Below, one piece after another: positions 10,435 to 19,590 of a stretch of 64,000 nt of DNA; position 1 is the first letter of the stretch; each line of letters starts with the position of its first letter. The position numbers and the translations under genes are program-made. The notes below the pieces were generated by a model, which was given only the letters and a program-made list of their open reading frames with translations, did not search any database and was not told where the DNA came from. This DNA is from Candidatus Nitrosopelagicus sp. (GTDB taxonomy: Archaea; Thermoproteota; Nitrososphaeria; Nitrososphaerales; Nitrosopumilaceae): positions 48,693 to 112,692 of the forward strand of contig JAKUOP010000007.1 of the NCBI GenBank assembly GCA_022450565.1, in the 5' to 3' direction.

Positions 10435-12922
10435 GCGGTTTTTTCTCTCTTTGAGTTTTTGCCTTAATCACAAAGATTATTGCTGCACCTAAGACCAAAA
10501 TAATTATTATTAAAAGAAATGAATAGTCATTCTGATTTGATTCCGATAATGATGTAGTAATTTCTACGCTTGGAAGGGCTGTTAGTGTATCAGAAACCAG
10601 AAAACTGGTTGAATATTCAAATGGTCTCAAGACATCATCAGATACGGCAAAAACTTTGAGCGTGTTTGCGCCTGTATTAAGATTAGACAAAGTTTGTTCA
10701 TCCAATGAAATTATTGATTTGTTGTTATCAACTATCACTTTACCTTCAGAAATCATCACCCCGCGTGAATTAGAAATAAAATAGTAAATTTCAGACGAAT
10801 CTGTTGTTATTATTGGAATCTTAGTGTCAGAATCGCTTGATAAAAGTTCATCAATTTCAATAGAAGTTATCTTAGGAAACGCGATATGTTCAAAGTCACT
10901 CCATTTTCCAGGCTCAAGTGGATAATCACCATAATCAAATGATTTGACTACTATAGTTCTAGATTCTGGTGAATATCTATCAAGGTAAAATGGACCGTTG
11001 CTTATTATCGCATGATCATTTTCAACAATCCAGTCAATGGATTGTTGATACCGATCCTCGAAATATTGAATGTTGGTTTCAAATTTATCTAGTGCTGCAG
11101 GTGTATGCTTGTTTATTTTGTAATCCTCGAGAATATGTTGGATGATTTTTGCATCCTGCGGTATAATCAGTGAAAGCCAGCTAACGTTTTTTGTAGTTGC
11201 ATCTGAGCGCGAAAATGCCACTTTTCCATCAATGACAGATTTTTCCATTGCGGCCATAATTTCCCAAGGTGTTGTACTCCAGACACCAGCCCATGATGCA
11301 ATCTGATTTTTATCAAAATGCCAATAATCTGTGTATACTTCAATTGTATCTGCATCCACAATCCTAAATCCAATTAACGAGTTTACATTTTGAACTGCCT
11401 GAGGTGAGAAACTAGAATCATATGTTTTATCGTTTACTCCTTTTTCAGAACCCCATTCAGAAAGAAAATAGATTGAATACAAAACATCATTCATGTCCAT
11501 TGTCTCTCCATTATGCCACTGACTGAAATTAAGATCAAAAGTTACCTTACTAGTTGCCGTTGAGTCAGTTTCAACTTTTTCCCATCTTTGTGTTTCTGTA
11601 TCCCAAAGTATCGAGTCATCATGTACAGGTACTGAGGAATGTAAACCATTGGTTTCAATGGTCCATGTGGTTCTAAGTGGCTGAATCTCACCAGTGAATG
11701 GATGCCCATACATTCCAGGATCAGAAAGTATTGTCCAAATCTGATTGCTGTAAATATCACCTAATCCAGCAACTGGATTCCATGCGCCTTGATAGATTTG
11801 TTTTACACCAATAACTAAGGAATCATCTTCCGAACCTGCATTAATTGGTGTAAATCTACTTGGTACGCCTGCGCCAAGCGCATTAATTATTCCAGTTACA
11901 CTCTCATTTGCAACATATTGATCAACTTTACTAGCAAGAAAAATTCTTACCGATTCATTAACACCTTCCTTTGTTGCGTCTTTGATTAGTAACGTTCTCT
12001 CGTCTGATGTCTCAAAATTCCCAGAATAGATGTTCTGTGTAACAGTATCTAAGAATTCATTTTGATAATTCCAATAACTCGGCGTGTTATTTCCAGGCAT
12101 ATTAGAAAACCATGGTGCATACATCTGTGCCAATGAAATTGAATCATACCTTGAAAATCCAGTACTGCTCCATGCTTCAGTATATAGATTCCATTTCTGC
12201 TCACTTGGATCAGACCCATACACAATCACATATGCTTTGTTCAAATCTCCAAAGTCCTTTTTCACGATAAATCCAAACGATTCTAGTTCGGATGATATGA
12301 TTTCACCAATAGATTTTCTAACTGGATCATCACTTCTAATGAAAATTGTAATTTCTATAGGATCATTATTGAAATTCCATATGCCGTCAATTTTTTTTGC
12401 TCCTGACTTTTCTAACTGTTCAGTGATAATCTGTTCTGCAAGAACAGGGTTATAGGTAAACTGAAATGATTCTGTGACGTCTAGTATACCAAGATAGTCG
12501 GCAGAAAATATTCCATAATTTGAAACCATTGTAGACCCAAAGCCACCCAGAAGTTCATTGACAATGAGATTCCTATCAATAATATAGTTTAGTGCAAATC
12601 TTACCTCCTTGATAGAAAATGGATTGAATTTTCCAGAGTCTGTAGGATTTGCAAGTATGCTGTAATAACTACCAGTTGATTCAAAAACCTGTAGATTTTT
12701 TCTTGAATCGAAATCTTCTAACCTATCTGATGGCACCCTAAAATAATACAGATCAAGATTCCCATTTCTTACTTCTTGAAGTGCGGTATTTTCATCAAGA
12801 TACTGTATGAATTTAATCTCATCAACTAACGTCCCTTTATCAGCAAATGAAGGCGGAAATACAAAAAGCAAAACTGCGATAACAAAAAGAAGTTTAAACT
12901 TGATCAATTCTTCTAACACCAA
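10427..12922 (-). CDS. Membrane-anchored ABC-type oligopeptide-like (family 5) solute-binding protein
   Basis: N-terminal signal peptide, EVRFALNYIIDRN, WHNGETMDMNDVLYSIYF, C-terminal TM helix YSFLLIIIILVLGAAIIFVIKAK. Confidence 0.82.
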   Translation of the reverse strand: MVLEELIKFKLLFVIAVLLFVFPPSFADKGTLVDEIKFIQYLDENTALQEVRNGNLDLYYFRVPSDRLEDFDSRKNLQVFESTGSYYSILANPTDSGKFNPFSIKEVRFALNYIIDRNLIVNELLGGFGSTMVSNYGIFSADYLGILDVTESFQFTYNPVLAEQIITEQLEKSGAKKIDGIWNFNNDPIEITIFIRSDDPVRKSIGEIISSELESFGFIVKKDFGDLNKAYVIVYGSDPSEQKWNLYTEAWSSTGFSRYDSISLAQMYAPWFSNMPGNNTPSYWNYQNEFLDTVTQNIYSGNFETSDERTLLIKDATKEGVNESVRIFLASKVDQYVANESVTGIINALGAGVPSRFTPINAGSEDDSLVIGVKQIYQGAWNPVAGLGDIYSNQIWTILSDPGMYGHPFTGEIQPLRTTWTIETNGLHSSVPVHDDSILWDTETQRWEKVETDSTATSKVTFDLNFSQWHNGETMDMNDVLYSIYFLSEWGSEKGVNDKTYDSSFSPQAVQNVNSLIGFRIVDADTIEVYTDYWHFDKNQIASWAGVWSTTPWEIMAAMEKSVIDGKVAFSRSDATTKNVSWLSLIIPQDAKIIQHILEDYKINKHTPAALDKFETNIQYFEDRYQQSIDWIVENDHAIISNGPFYLDRYSPESRTIVVKSFDYGDYPLEPGKWSDFEHIAFPKITSIEIDELLSSDSDTKIPIITTDSSEIYYFISNSRGVMISEGKVIVDNNKSIISLDEQTLSNLNTGANTLKVFAVSDDVLRPFEYSTSFLVSDTLTALPSVEITTSLSESNQNDYSFLLIIIILVLGAAIIFVIKAKTQREKKPLT

Positions 12923-12978
12923 CTAAACAAATGATGAATTTTAGGCTTTTAATATTAACCAAATTTACTAGATTCGTC

Positions 12979-13440
12979 ATGAATGGTGGCAAACTCGAGG
13001 CTGCATTTACCGCAATTACAGATGGCTGTCCAATAGAGGAAGTTTCAGAGTGGTTGGATTGGAGAGATTTTGAAGGGTTGGTAAGCCAGATTTTACTTGA
13101 AAATGGATTTCAAGTAGAAAAAAATGTGATTTTAACAAAACCAAGAATGGAGATTGACGTTATAGGGGTAAAACTCAATGTTGTAATACTAATTGATTGC
13201 AAACACTGGAAGAGAATGAGTAGTTCTGCTCTAAACGAGATTGTGAGAAAACAGATTAACAGGGTAAAGAGATATGCCCATGAAATCAGTGATGTTGTGA
13301 CAGTTCCGGTGATAGTAACCCTACATCAAGAGCAGATTTCTTTTATTAACAAAGTCCCAATAGTTCCAATCATGCAGATATCATCATTTTTGGATGAACT
13401 GTATGGTAATTTAGAACAGGTAAAAACTATAGAAAAATAG
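12979..13440 (+). CDS. Restriction-endonuclease-like PD-(D/E)XK nuclease (Mrr/RecB-like fold)
   Basis: DFEGLVSQILLENGFQVEKN...MEIDVIGVKLNVVILIDCKHWKR matches a D-(x)n-(D/E)xK core; ORF may start at 12931. Confidence 0.75.
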   Translation: MNGGKLEAAFTAITDGCPIEEVSEWLDWRDFEGLVSQILLENGFQVEKNVILTKPRMEIDVIGVKLNVVILIDCKHWKRMSSSALNEIVRKQINRVKRYAHEISDVVTVPVIVTLHQEQISFINKVPIVPIMQISSFLDELYGNLEQVKTIEK

Positions 13441-15169
13441 ATAGTGCAAACAATCCAGCATCAGCAAGCAAGAAAACCTTTGTTATGTTCATCGATTTAT
13501 TCATGCATTTGAGATAATCAGCGTAGATGTCAGATCCCATCACTTTAACTTTAGATTGGTTTTCTAGAATTTCAAAACTGCATTCACTCATTTGCTTTTC
13601 TGCTTTTTGTGCTAATTCTAAATACCAGTTTGCAAGCTGCGTTGGCTCTGATATCATACCTAATTGAAAGTAGCCATTTTTGTTTCTTGCACCATCAGCA
13701 GTATAATGCGTATCAGATGTACAAATCTCAATTAATTCATAGCCAATATTTGCAAAATGTTTTACAATTTGCTCTCTAACCCCATTTTCCATATTGTTAG
13801 CATCAGCCCAACCTACAAAGTATTTTTTATTGTTAATTTCTAAACATAAAATTGCAATTCCCCCCATAGCAATATCGGCCTTTTTTATGTTCATATCATT
13901 TGAATTCTGGTAGCCAAACTTGAATGGGTAACTCTGTTTTGTTTTTAATGTATCTAAAGTCGATTTTGCGGCAATCAGTAAATCTTCAGAGTCTTCCTTA
14001 GAAATCTCATCACCCATTGCATTATGTGTATCTACAATCATAACTTGTTCAAAATTTCTATTTTTTGCAAATTGTTCAATCTGAGTTCTAATATCCATAG
14101 TCAAGTCTTCCATTCCATGTGGCGATAGAGACAAAAATAATAATGCAGTCTTGTCAAATAATAGTCCTCCAGCTCTTGCATTGTTAATTTGAACAATAAC
14201 TGGTTCTGTGCAACCAACCCCATTTCTTAGAACTTGGCTATCTGATATGCTAGTAAGATAGTTGTTTACTTCCTCTTGACTTGGTAAATTAAGATCATGA
14301 TTTGATATACTATGCATTACCATAGCAGTTGAATCCATATTTTTGTAAATCAGGTATGGAATGTTACTTCCTCCAACTGGATGAAATGGTCCTGGATGAA
14401 TATCTGGTAGGACCATACTGAATCTCACTTGTTTATCATTTGATTGAAATTTGATTTGAGTAGTTGACACGGTTGAATGTTTTGATTTTCGCTCAATAAT
14501 TTGCTCCATTTCCGTTGGATCATTTTTTGATGCAGATGTAACATATGCTTGAATTAATTCGTGTGTACTATCAACTGCCGGTCTACCTGCTCTATCTGTA
14601 AAATAACTCCAACCAGTTGCTAATCCTAAAAATGCAGCACCAAACAATAGTGCCATTGGATTAGTTAACGAGTCAATCCACATTGTAGAAGGAATCAAAA
14701 TTAGATACATTGCCAATGGCTGAATGAATGCAACGCCCCATGCTTTTTTCAAACTTGCCCCAAGAATGGTTGTAAATATTCCAATTCTAAAACTAGCAAA
14801 AACAAACATTCCTATTGTAACATAGAACAAGTCAAGATTGTCTTTGGCAAACAACATCATGGCGCCAAATCCAATTAGTGTACTTACAAAAAATAATCCA
14901 TTACCAAATAATGAAACATGTAATGATTTTGAATATTCTTTATGTCTAGCAAATAAAATATCTAAAAATTGTGTTCCCACAAGTACACCGATAACACCAA
15001 GGACAGGAAAAATAATATCGGTCATATTTAGATATGTAAGTGACACAAATGCTGCCATAATTCCTGCAACAACAACTGAAATTACTAATGAAATATAGTG
15101 CGATGATGGATTGATTAGAGTTAATGAATACCTCTTCTGAATTTTACTAACGTCATCTTGTTCAGACAT
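13427..15169 (-). CDS. DUF2070-type polytopic membrane protein
   Basis: N-terminal multi-TM region plus long soluble domain (HPGPFHPVGGSNIPY, VDTHNAMG); archaeal DUF2070 family recalled. Confidence 0.7.
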   Translation of the reverse strand: MSEQDDVSKIQKRYSLTLINPSSHYISLVISVVVAGIMAAFVSLTYLNMTDIIFPVLGVIGVLVGTQFLDILFARHKEYSKSLHVSLFGNGLFFVSTLIGFGAMMLFAKDNLDLFYVTIGMFVFASFRIGIFTTILGASLKKAWGVAFIQPLAMYLILIPSTMWIDSLTNPMALLFGAAFLGLATGWSYFTDRAGRPAVDSTHELIQAYVTSASKNDPTEMEQIIERKSKHSTVSTTQIKFQSNDKQVRFSMVLPDIHPGPFHPVGGSNIPYLIYKNMDSTAMVMHSISNHDLNLPSQEEVNNYLTSISDSQVLRNGVGCTEPVIVQINNARAGGLLFDKTALLFLSLSPHGMEDLTMDIRTQIEQFAKNRNFEQVMIVDTHNAMGDEISKEDSEDLLIAAKSTLDTLKTKQSYPFKFGYQNSNDMNIKKADIAMGGIAILCLEINNKKYFVGWADANNMENGVREQIVKHFANIGYELIEICTSDTHYTADGARNKNGYFQLGMISEPTQLANWYLELAQKAEKQMSECSFEILENQSKVKVMGSDIYADYLKCMNKSMNITKVFLLADAGLFALSIFL

Positions 15170-15175
15170 TTAGAA

Positions 15176-15340
15176 TCAGGGTATAAAAGATAAATCCAGA
15201 AACCAAGACAATGCGATTAAGCTAATTGGAAGAAGTAGGACAATTTTTGGTGAGACCTTGACCCCTTTAGTTTCATCCTCAAAGAATCTTAACAAACCAG
15301 CACTTGATGCAGGCAATGGATTGCTCTTTTTATCTGCCAT
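15176..15340 (-). CDS. Preprotein translocase Sec61-beta subunit
   Basis: Hand translation MADKKSNPLPASSAGLLRFFEDETKGVKVSPKIVLLLPISLIALSWFLDLSFIP (54 aa): archaeal Sec61-beta LPASSAGLLRFFEDE motif and one TM helix; below ORF-track cut-off. Confidence 0.85.
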   Translation of the reverse strand: MADKKSNPLPASSAGLLRFFEDETKGVKVSPKIVLLLPISLIALSWFLDLSFIP

Positions 15341-15379
15341 TAGTTCGGATTCACGGTAATAAGAATAAAAACTTTTGTC

Positions 15380-15700
15380 TTATTTTTTGAGTTTGTCAAT
15401 GGACTCTATAAGCAAATTAATTGATTTCAGGATCAATTGTTGTTTTTCATGTGATTGTTCATTTGATAATTCATCTGTCAGATCAGATAGTTTTTTTTCT
15501 AGTTTTTCGAGTGTTGGTTTATCTGATGAAACAAAGTTGTCGTCAACTGTTTTTTGTTCTGGTTCACGTCCACAGCTAGCGCATAACGCATTTCCATCTT
15601 TCATTACACGTACTCCTTTACAATATGGACAAGGTTCGCTAAGAAGTGTGGCACCGTTAAGCAACATGTCAACTGCCTTTTTTGTTAGTCCTTTTGACAT
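15380..15700 (-). CDS. Sjogren/scleroderma autoantigen 1-family zinc-ribbon protein
   Basis: CPYCKGVRVMKDGNALCASCG zinc ribbon with N-terminal helix MLLNGATLLSEPCP. Confidence 0.8.
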   Translation of the reverse strand: MSKGLTKKAVDMLLNGATLLSEPCPYCKGVRVMKDGNALCASCGREPEQKTVDDNFVSSDKPTLEKLEKKLSDLTDELSNEQSHEKQQLILKSINLLIESIDKLKK

Positions 15701-15799
15701 GAGATTAGTTAATTGTCTTCATAAAAAAATTTAGTTACTGACAGACTTGCCAATTTCACCAAGGCTTAATAATACGTATTTACTAAGATTTTCGAACTA

Positions 15800-16108
15800 A
15801 TGGCGGTAATTTGTAATACTTGTGGTCTACCTGAAGATTTATGCGCCTGTGGAGATTTAGATAAGGATAGTAATCATATTATCATAAGATTAGAAACTAG
15901 ACGATTTAAAAAGAAAGGCACGATGATTGAGGGACTTGATCCAAAAATTAACAACTTGGAAAGTGTTGCAAAAGAACTAAAGAGCAAATATGCATGTGGA
16001 GGAACTGCAAAGGAAGGATATATTTTCCTACAAGGTGATCATAGAGAAACGATAAAAGAAACTCTTGTTAATTTAGGGTTCGCAGAAGAAACTATCGAGC
16101 TTCATTAG
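15800..16108 (+). CDS. SUI1/eIF1-family translation initiation factor
   Basis: CxxCxxxxxxCxC N-terminus; LKSKYACGGTAKEGYIFLQGDHRETIKETLVNLGF. Confidence 0.9.
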   Translation: MAVICNTCGLPEDLCACGDLDKDSNHIIIRLETRRFKKKGTMIEGLDPKINNLESVAKELKSKYACGGTAKEGYIFLQGDHRETIKETLVNLGFAEETIELH

Positions 16109-16115
16109 AAGAAAC

Positions 16116-17120
16116 TTGACATTTTTAGCAAACGTTCTTCAAACGATTGGAATACCTTACTCAGCACTAATTTCTATCATCTTTGGTTTGATGATTGTAT
16201 CATTTCCAATTGGTGCTTACGTGGTTTTTAATTCAGAAATTGGTGATAACATTGACTTTGGCTTCCCATTAGAAAAATTTGATCTCTTTATTGCAGGTAT
16301 CAACATGGAGATTCCTTTTGAATATCAGATTGGCGATGCGTTTGTGGTAGTATGGTGTGTTTTTGCAGTTTTATTTACAATTGCCATTATTGGTCCAAAA
16401 AAGAGTTTTCTAGGATCAATAAGCGGATTACTGATTAGAGAGAAAAATCTTACAGATGCAAACTATCTCATAACCATCATAAAATGGTTTTCAGTTCTTG
16501 TAGTGATATCTGGTGTGATTAATTTTGTTCAAGAAAGTTTTGGTATTGTTACAGAGCCACCAGAATCAACTAATGATTTAATACTATTTTTAGCTGTTAC
16601 AATTGCGCCAATAATTGAAGAAATAGGTTTTAGAGTAATACTAATTGGCATTCCATTATTTCTAATCTATTCATTCAAGACATCAATTCGTTCATTCTTT
16701 CATGTACTGTGGCATCCTTATGAGAATCTACACATCGTTGATAATAAAAAAGCAATTTTGTTAATTGTGCTAGTTGGAATATTTTTTGGTGCGGCTCATA
16801 TAATTTCTGGTGAACCATGGAGTAGTGGAAAATTTGCTCAGGCGGCTGTTAGCGGAATTATAATTGGATGGGTGTACTACAGATATGGGCTTATCGCTGC
16901 AATACTTATTCACTGGGCGACAAATTACTTTATCTTCTCATACGTATTTGCAATTTCTGAAATCAATGGTATATCAATTGAAAGCGCAATAACACATACA
17001 ATGGTAAACACGCTTGAAATAATTTTAGTCGTGACTGGAATAGTGTCAATTTCCATCATAATCATGAATTATCTTAATTCAAAAAATCAAAATGAAGTAA
17101 ACAAAGCAGAAATGTTGTAA
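16116..17120 (+). CDS. CPBP-family intramembrane (glutamic) protease
   Basis: APIIEEIGFRVIL, FFGAAHI and HWATNY motifs in multi-TM protein. Confidence 0.85.
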   Translation: MTFLANVLQTIGIPYSALISIIFGLMIVSFPIGAYVVFNSEIGDNIDFGFPLEKFDLFIAGINMEIPFEYQIGDAFVVVWCVFAVLFTIAIIGPKKSFLGSISGLLIREKNLTDANYLITIIKWFSVLVVISGVINFVQESFGIVTEPPESTNDLILFLAVTIAPIIEEIGFRVILIGIPLFLIYSFKTSIRSFFHVLWHPYENLHIVDNKKAILLIVLVGIFFGAAHIISGEPWSSGKFAQAAVSGIIIGWVYYRYGLIAAILIHWATNYFIFSYVFAISEINGISIESAITHTMVNTLEIILVVTGIVSISIIIMNYLNSKNQNEVNKAEML

Positions 17121-17122
17121 AA

Positions 17123-18046
17123 ATGTCAGCTGCAAGAATTGTGTCATTTTTACCAAGTGCAACAGAATTAATTTTTGAACTTGGCTATCAGGATAAGCTA
17201 TTTGGTGTGACACATGAATGCCTATATCCTAAAGATGCACAACTGAAACCACGTGTGATTGAAAGTGTTTTTGATCCATCCATTCTATCAAGCAAACAGA
17301 TTGATGACAAAATTATGAAGTTAACATCAGAGAAAAAAGATATTTTCAAATTAAATAGTGAAAAATTAAAAGATGCCAATCCAGATTTGATAATATCTCA
17401 AGAAATATGTGAAGTGTGTTCTGCATACACAAACCAAGTTAATGATGCCATGAATATACTAGAAAGAAAACCAGATGTCTTAACAATGAATCCACATGAC
17501 ATCGAAGGAATATTGTTAACAATTATAGACATTTCAAAAAAAATTGGTGCAGAGGAAAAAGGTAAGCAGATAGTTGCTGATCTTCGGACACGAATTGAAC
17601 ATGTGGGGATGAAAGAATTCAAGCATGAGCCGAAAGTTCTTGCAATAGAATGGATTAATCCATTTTTTACAGCTGGACACTGGATCCCTGAAATGGTGGA
17701 GGTGGTTGGTGCAAAGAATCTCATTAGTAAAAAAAGCGAACACTCTAGAAAAATGACACTTGATGAAATAATTGACACTGATCCTGACATCATAATTCTA
17801 ATGCCATGTGGATTCGATGTTGATAGAACCGTTAAAGAATACAAAGAAAACCTATTGACAAATACGGAATGGAGTAAATTAAGGGCTGTAAAAGAAAATA
17901 ATATTTTTGCAGTTGATGCAAATTCATTTTTCAGTAAGCCAAGTCTTAGAACAATAATTGGTATAGAAATTCTGGCAAAGATTATTCAGCCAGAAATTTT
18001 TAATGAATTAAAGGTTCCAGTAAAATCTTATACAAAAATAACTTAG
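17123..18046 (+). CDS. BtuF-like cobalamin/metal-chelate binding protein without signal peptide
   Basis: RIVSFLPSATELIFELGYQDKLFGVTHEC; NPDLIISQ; no N-terminal export signal. Confidence 0.82.
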   Translation: MSAARIVSFLPSATELIFELGYQDKLFGVTHECLYPKDAQLKPRVIESVFDPSILSSKQIDDKIMKLTSEKKDIFKLNSEKLKDANPDLIISQEICEVCSAYTNQVNDAMNILERKPDVLTMNPHDIEGILLTIIDISKKIGAEEKGKQIVADLRTRIEHVGMKEFKHEPKVLAIEWINPFFTAGHWIPEMVEVVGAKNLISKKSEHSRKMTLDEIIDTDPDIIILMPCGFDVDRTVKEYKENLLTNTEWSKLRAVKENNIFAVDANSFFSKPSLRTIIGIEILAKIIQPEIFNELKVPVKSYTKIT

Positions 18047-18054
18047 AAGATTGT

Positions 18055-18135
18055 TTATTCTTCTTCAGCTTCGTCTAGATCTTCAACTTCGCTAGTACTT
18101 CTTGATGGTCTAATTGGTATGTAGATTTTTGACAT
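18055..18135 (-). CDS. Putative 26-aa acidic-tailed small protein
   Basis: Hand translation MSKIYIPIRPSRSTSEVEDLDEAEEE; start/stop only, weak support. Confidence 0.35.
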   Translation of the reverse strand: MSKIYIPIRPSRSTSEVEDLDEAEEE

Positions 18136-18222
18136 GATTTAGATGACATTGTAGATGGTTAGTCTACTTGGTTACAAAAAATTGGCTTTTTGTATAAGAA
18201 ATGTTTAACCAACTGGAAACTG

Positions 18223-18483
18223 TTAAGATTTCTTTGATGTCTTTGATTTCTTTGATTTCTTTGATGTCTTTGATTTCTTTGATTTCTTTGATTTCTTTGG
18301 TTTTTTCTTGTCTACTTTCTTCTCTTTCTTTTTCTCTTTCTTCTCTTTCTTTTTCTCTTTCTTCTCTTTCTTTTTCTCTTTCTTCTTGTCTTCGATTTCT
18401 AGTTCGATTTCAATTTCAGACTCTATTGCTTTTTCACAATGAGGGCATGTAATATGGATCTTCTTTTTAATTTCGTATTCCAT
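18223..18483 (-). CDS. Lys-rich low-complexity protein with short CPHC N-terminal module
   Basis: MEYEIKKKIHITCPHCEKAIESEIEIELEIEDKKKEKKKEKKEKKKEKK...SKKSKKSKTSKKS. Confidence 0.75.
   Translation of the reverse strand: MEYEIKKKIHITCPHCEKAIESEIEIELEIEDKKKEKKKEKKEKKKEKKEKKKEKKVDKKKPKKSKKSKKSKTSKKSKKSKTSKKS
18226..18393. repeat. Tandem short repeats encoding (SKK)n and (KEKKEKK)n
   Basis: 9-bp-type gatttcttt/gatgtcttt units followed by about three 21-bp ttcttctctttctttttctct units; boundaries approximate. Confidence 0.85.
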
Positions 18484-18553
18484 GATTTGAAAAGAATTTC
18501 AAAGTATTAAGATTTTAGATAAATACAGCAAAAATACTAAGGATTCTAAACAA

Positions 18554-19228
18554 TTACAATAGGGAATTTATTGTTTTTTCAAAGACGGAATAAGGCTGTG
18601 CGCCAACAATTTTTTCTTCGTTGCCAGTTTCAGTATTTACAATGATAAATGTTGGTGTACTGTTTGCACCGCCAGCTGATGCCTTCTGCCAGTTTAATTT
18701 CACCCGTTCGTCATATTTACTAGAATCAAGACACTCCCCAAATTCATCCATATTCAAATCAAGGTTAAATGCAAACGACTTTAATCTATCATAGTTTGCC
18801 CAACCAGAATTCATGTGGCCTTGATAGTCATATAATATTATATGGTAGTCCCAGTACTTGCCTTGATCATCTGCACAATATGTAGCCTCTGCAGCTAATG
18901 CTGAATCAGGGCCTAGGATAGGATAATCAATAAAAAACATGTTAGCTTTTCCTGTGTCAATAAAATTCTCAATGATTTTTGGTCTACTTTCATCGTACCA
19001 CCGCTTGCACATTTCACATTGATAGTCACCCATCTCTATAATTGTCACAGGTGCAGTTTGTGAACCCAAAAGTGGTGGGAGATGTATGGTGGATAAAACA
19101 TCAGCTTCATTTTCAGTACTTTGTGTTTGCTGTTCAACTTGTCCAATATATGATGAAAATGATGCAGCCACCCCAACTACGATTGCAATTCCAACAATAG
19201 CAACTAATGCTTTTTTCTTGTCAACCAC
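18554..19228 (-). CDS. DsbA-like exported thiol oxidoreductase
   Basis: N-terminal TM/signal, PVTIIEMGDYQCEMCKRW with CEMC, STPTFIIV cis-Pro loop. Confidence 0.88.
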   Translation of the reverse strand: MVDKKKALVAIVGIAIVVGVAASFSSYIGQVEQQTQSTENEADVLSTIHLPPLLGSQTAPVTIIEMGDYQCEMCKRWYDESRPKIIENFIDTGKANMFFIDYPILGPDSALAAEATYCADDQGKYWDYHIILYDYQGHMNSGWANYDRLKSFAFNLDLNMDEFGECLDSSKYDERVKLNWQKASAGGANSTPTFIIVNTETGNEEKIVGAQPYSVFEKTINSLL

Positions 19229-19282
19229 AGTTTATGACCAAAATTTTAATTAAAAAACCTATTCAAAAATTTGGGATGCATT

Positions 19283-19414
19283 CTACTTTTTCTGCCTAAA
19301 TAGACCGACTAATTTTCCAATTACAGAGTCAATTGGGCATGAATCACACGAAACACCTGAATTTTCACGCTCAATCTGTTCGTCTAGTTCTTCTTTGGTT
19401 TTTTTATCTTCCAT
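19283..19414 (-). CDS. Small cysteine-containing protein (43 aa)
   Basis: Hand translation MEDKKTKEELDEQIERENSGVSCDSCPIDSVIGKLVGLFRQKK; intact ORF in gene gap. Confidence 0.5.
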   Translation of the reverse strand: MEDKKTKEELDEQIERENSGVSCDSCPIDSVIGKLVGLFRQKK

Positions 19415-19590
19415 AACAACTAATCATAAATCTACATTATAAACAATCTCAAATTTAGGATTTAACAAATTTACCAAAACCGTCATGATGTTTGAAGCAT
19501 TGGTTTATTAGACGTAGAAAAAGCGATAAAAACAGAAATAATGGTGGATTAAGCAAATGCTTTCTCTGTCATTGCTTTAAAGATAGAGAA

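Noticed and set aside
18226-18393. Possible CRISPR or regulatory repeat array
   Set aside because: Repeats are contiguous, in frame, and encode SKK/KEKK protein units with no spacers.
18201-18452. Plus-strand ORF of repeated SLISLMSL/SSLSFSLS
   Set aside because: Antisense shadow of the Lys-rich repeat gene on the minus strand; low complexity and no independent support.
19492-19590. N-terminal extension of DEAD-box helicase ORF
   Set aside because: Basic/Cys-rich stretch not typical of the family; MNAFDEIKVKE at 19591 is the expected helicase start.
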